From contig NZ_AWUK01000032.1 in NCBI RefSeq assembly GCF_000499205.1, forward strand, positions 1 through 64,000: a stretch of DNA of 64,000 bases. Reading direction: 5' to 3'. This document shows positions 62,524-64,000 of this stretch, piece after piece (the first letter of the stretch is position 1; every line of letters begins with the position of its first letter). The notes under the pieces were generated by a model that was not told the origin of the DNA, did no database searches, and saw only the letters and a program-made list of their open reading frames with translations. Made by a program: the position numbers and the translations under genes. The DNA is from Paenibacillus sp. MAEPY2. GTDB taxonomy: Bacteria; Bacillota; Bacilli; Paenibacillales; Paenibacillaceae.

Positions 62524-62584
62524 GGCTGCACGGACCCTGAATACGAATATGCAGGGTTCTGTGCACACCTCCTTCCGGACAGGA

Positions 62585-63724
62585 TTAAGGGAATATAATA
62601 CTCAGCAATTCGTTAATTCTTTTGCCATACGTGTGATCCTTCAATGTCCGTTCCAGTCCTCGAAGTGCAATCTCACGGCGCTCTTTCTCATGATGGAGAT
62701 AGTATTCAACCTTATCGAGCAGCTCCTGAGGGGAAGAGTAGGTCTCGATTTCCACACCCGGTTTATAGAAACGTGCCAGGTCATCCCGCGCATCGGTCAA
62801 TTGAAGGGTTGTGGAAGCTGCGATTTCAAAAGTTCTCGGATTCGGGGAGGCTGGTGGAATTTTAACATGGTTGTTATTGACAGAATCGTCTTCGTGGGAG
62901 CGGTGAAGGTTGATGACAATTTTGGTGCCGTTATAGACATCGTTCGTTTCCTGCGGACTCATCCAGCGACCCAGTTCAATCTTCTCGCCGTAAGCGGCAT
63001 AGTCAGGCAAGCGATCCCACCAGATGCCATTAAATACGGTATTATGCGACATCAGCTGTGCCATGATCGGATTGAAGAAATACACCCGGTTCCAGTAAGC
63101 CGAACCGATAAAGCTGACTTCCCGGTGCAATGGAGATGGAGTAGTGATCGGGAAGTAATGATTGGTGAATGCAGCAAAGGGCAGGTAGTGAACAGAAGGG
63201 CAGCCATTTTGTCGATACAACTCGACACAGTTCAGTTCCAAGGTGAACACATGGTCAAAATGCTGTACTGTCTCAAGTGTCATATCCGTATAGTACGGAT
63301 CATCCGTGAGCCAAATTGCCGTCTGAATGCCTGCTTGACGAATCGCATCCAGATGTTCCAGTGGAATATCCATGCCATCCAGCACAAGCACCAGGTCAGG
63401 GCGGGTTTGCAGCGCAATTTCAGATACAGGCTGACGCGGATCGGAAAGAGTTACCTGGGCAACCATACCCTGCAATGTTGCCATGATGGCTTCGTCCAGT
63501 GGGGAATATGGGAATCCCTTACCCGAAGATACATACAGCACGTGAAGCTGCCGGAACGGCAATGGCTCCTGTGCACAATTGACAATATAGTTGGCACGGC
63601 CGCGCAGATATCCTTCTTCCTTGCCCGCATCATATCCGGCATGTTGCCCGTTTTTGCGTGCTTGGTCAGCCAGACTGAGCACTGGTGCATGAAACTTTCT
63701 CGTTTTACGGTGTTTGAGAGACAT
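62585..63724 (-). CDS. CgeB-family glycosyltransferase
   Basis: 379 residues. N-terminus basic (MSLKHRKTRKFHAPVL), then VLYVSSGKGFPYSPLDEAI and AIWLTDDPYYTDMTLETV, and C-terminal glycosyltransferase domain with ARFYKPGVEIETYSSPQELLDKV typical of CgeB, which modifies the spore crust with sugars in Bacillus. No signal peptide. AAAGGAGTGG precedes the ATG at 63724. It is followed in the same orientation by the GT4 gene with a ~60-base gap. A second, closely related gene begins upstream outside the window (63787-64000). Confidence 0.85.
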   Translation of the reverse strand: MSLKHRKTRKFHAPVLSLADQARKNGQHAGYDAGKEEGYLRGRANYIVNCAQEPLPFRQLHVLYVSSGKGFPYSPLDEAIMATLQGMVAQVTLSDPRQPVSEIALQTRPDLVLVLDGMDIPLEHLDAIRQAGIQTAIWLTDDPYYTDMTLETVQHFDHVFTLELNCVELYRQNGCPSVHYLPFAAFTNHYFPITTPSPLHREVSFIGSAYWNRVYFFNPIMAQLMSHNTVFNGIWWDRLPDYAAYGEKIELGRWMSPQETNDVYNGTKIVINLHRSHEDDSVNNNHVKIPPASPNPRTFEIAASTTLQLTDARDDLARFYKPGVEIETYSSPQELLDKVEYYLHHEKERREIALRGLERTLKDHTYGKRINELLSIIFP

Positions 63725-63786
63725 ACCGCCACTCCTTTTATTTTTGGGATAGGGTTCTCTAACTCTGCTGTCCGGCAGAAAGAGAT

Positions 63787-64000
63787 TTACACGTGCTCCA
63801 GCAGCTGAGCGATACGACGGGTGAACGTATGCTGGTTCAACGTGGTGAGCAGCCCACGCCAGGCTAGCGCTTGCCGTTCCTTTTCATGGTGCAGATAATA
63901 TTTGATTTTGTGCTGAAGTTCATCCGCCGTTGTAAAGGTTTCGATGTCATACCCGGGTCGGTAGTAGCGTGGCAGATCCTGGCGTGCATCCGTAATCTGC
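63787..64000 (-). CDS. CgeB-family glycosyltransferase, C-terminal part only
   Basis: The last 70 codons of a gene that continues past the right window edge. It starts inside the codon for a Gln (QITDARQDLPRYYRPG) and ends in LLEHV. It aligns along its whole visible length with the C-terminus of the neighbouring CgeB protein (TDAR, RxYxPG, ELxxKxxYYLHHEKERR-like), so the two genes are tandem paralogues. The stop TAA is at 63787-63789; ~60 bases separate it from the next gene start. Confidence 0.8.
   Translation of the reverse strand, partial: QITDARQDLPRYYRPGYDIETFTTADELQHKIKYYLHHEKERQALAWRGLLTTLNQHTFTRRIAQLLEHV

Noticed and set aside
62468-63808. 446-codon + strand open frame opposite the CgeB gene
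   Set aside because: Antisense shadow of a clear gene; its protein has no recognisable domain.

Overview
The window looks like a Paenibacillus chromosome segment. This rests on moderate GC content, strong AGGAGG-type ribosome-binding sites, sporulation genes (gerM, gerE, a YhcN/YlaJ lipoprotein, CgeB-type proteins), an S-layer-anchored subtilase, a carbohydrate ABC locus led by a membrane-bound AraC regulator, and the Bacillus-like order gerM-rph-rdgB. There is no prophage, CRISPR array or complete insertion sequence. Most genes are intact.

Layout. 1-7.5 kb: two tRNA-Arg(UCU)-type tails in opposite orientation flank a CynX-like transporter, a 1514-residue S8 protease with SLH modules, and a methyltransferase. 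7.8-9.1 kb: small hypothetical genes. 9.3-11.1 kb: an asparagine synthetase. 11.3-16.6 kb: a five-gene, translationally coupled operon of the STM4011-STM4015 families (two radical SAM proteins, an alkaline-phosphatase-fold hydrolase, an ATP-grasp-like protein and a leucine-rich-repeat protein). Its function is unknown to me, and a LexA-like palindrome lies upstream. 16.9-20.3 kb: rdgB, rph, gerM, then pgpA. 20.4-22.5 kb: an ApbE flavin transferase coupled to a small exported protein and a ferric-reductase-like membrane protein. 22.7-25.7 kb: metallo-hydrolase, methyltransferase and a DUF72 protein with a clear sigma-A promoter.

25.8-38.7 kb: a pectin (rhamnogalacturonan) use locus with an AraC-type membrane regulator, two permeases, a binding lipoprotein, a GH106-like enzyme, a polysaccharide deacetylase and a GH105 hydrolase. 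A perfect cre match precedes the transporter genes. 38.9-40.3 kb: an M20 dipeptidase whose stop codon lies inside a 271-bp element with long terminal inverted repeats (MITE-like). 41-44 kb: nagA, nagB and an RpiR-type regulator with duplicated upstream repeats. 44.2-45.6 kb: gerE and a YhcN-type lipoprotein. 45.9-50.1 kb: a four-gene Gld-type ABC system. 50.3-64 kb: glycosyltransferases, three nucleotide-sugar enzymes probably making a 6-deoxy-N-acetylhexosamine, and two tandem CgeB-family genes. This last block plausibly builds a surface or spore-surface glycan, with a DHA2 drug exporter inserted in it.

Gene calls come from reading frames, ribosome-binding sites and family motifs recognised by eye. 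No database search was run. Many starts were moved inside the longest open frame because a Shine-Dalgarno sequence points to a later codon.
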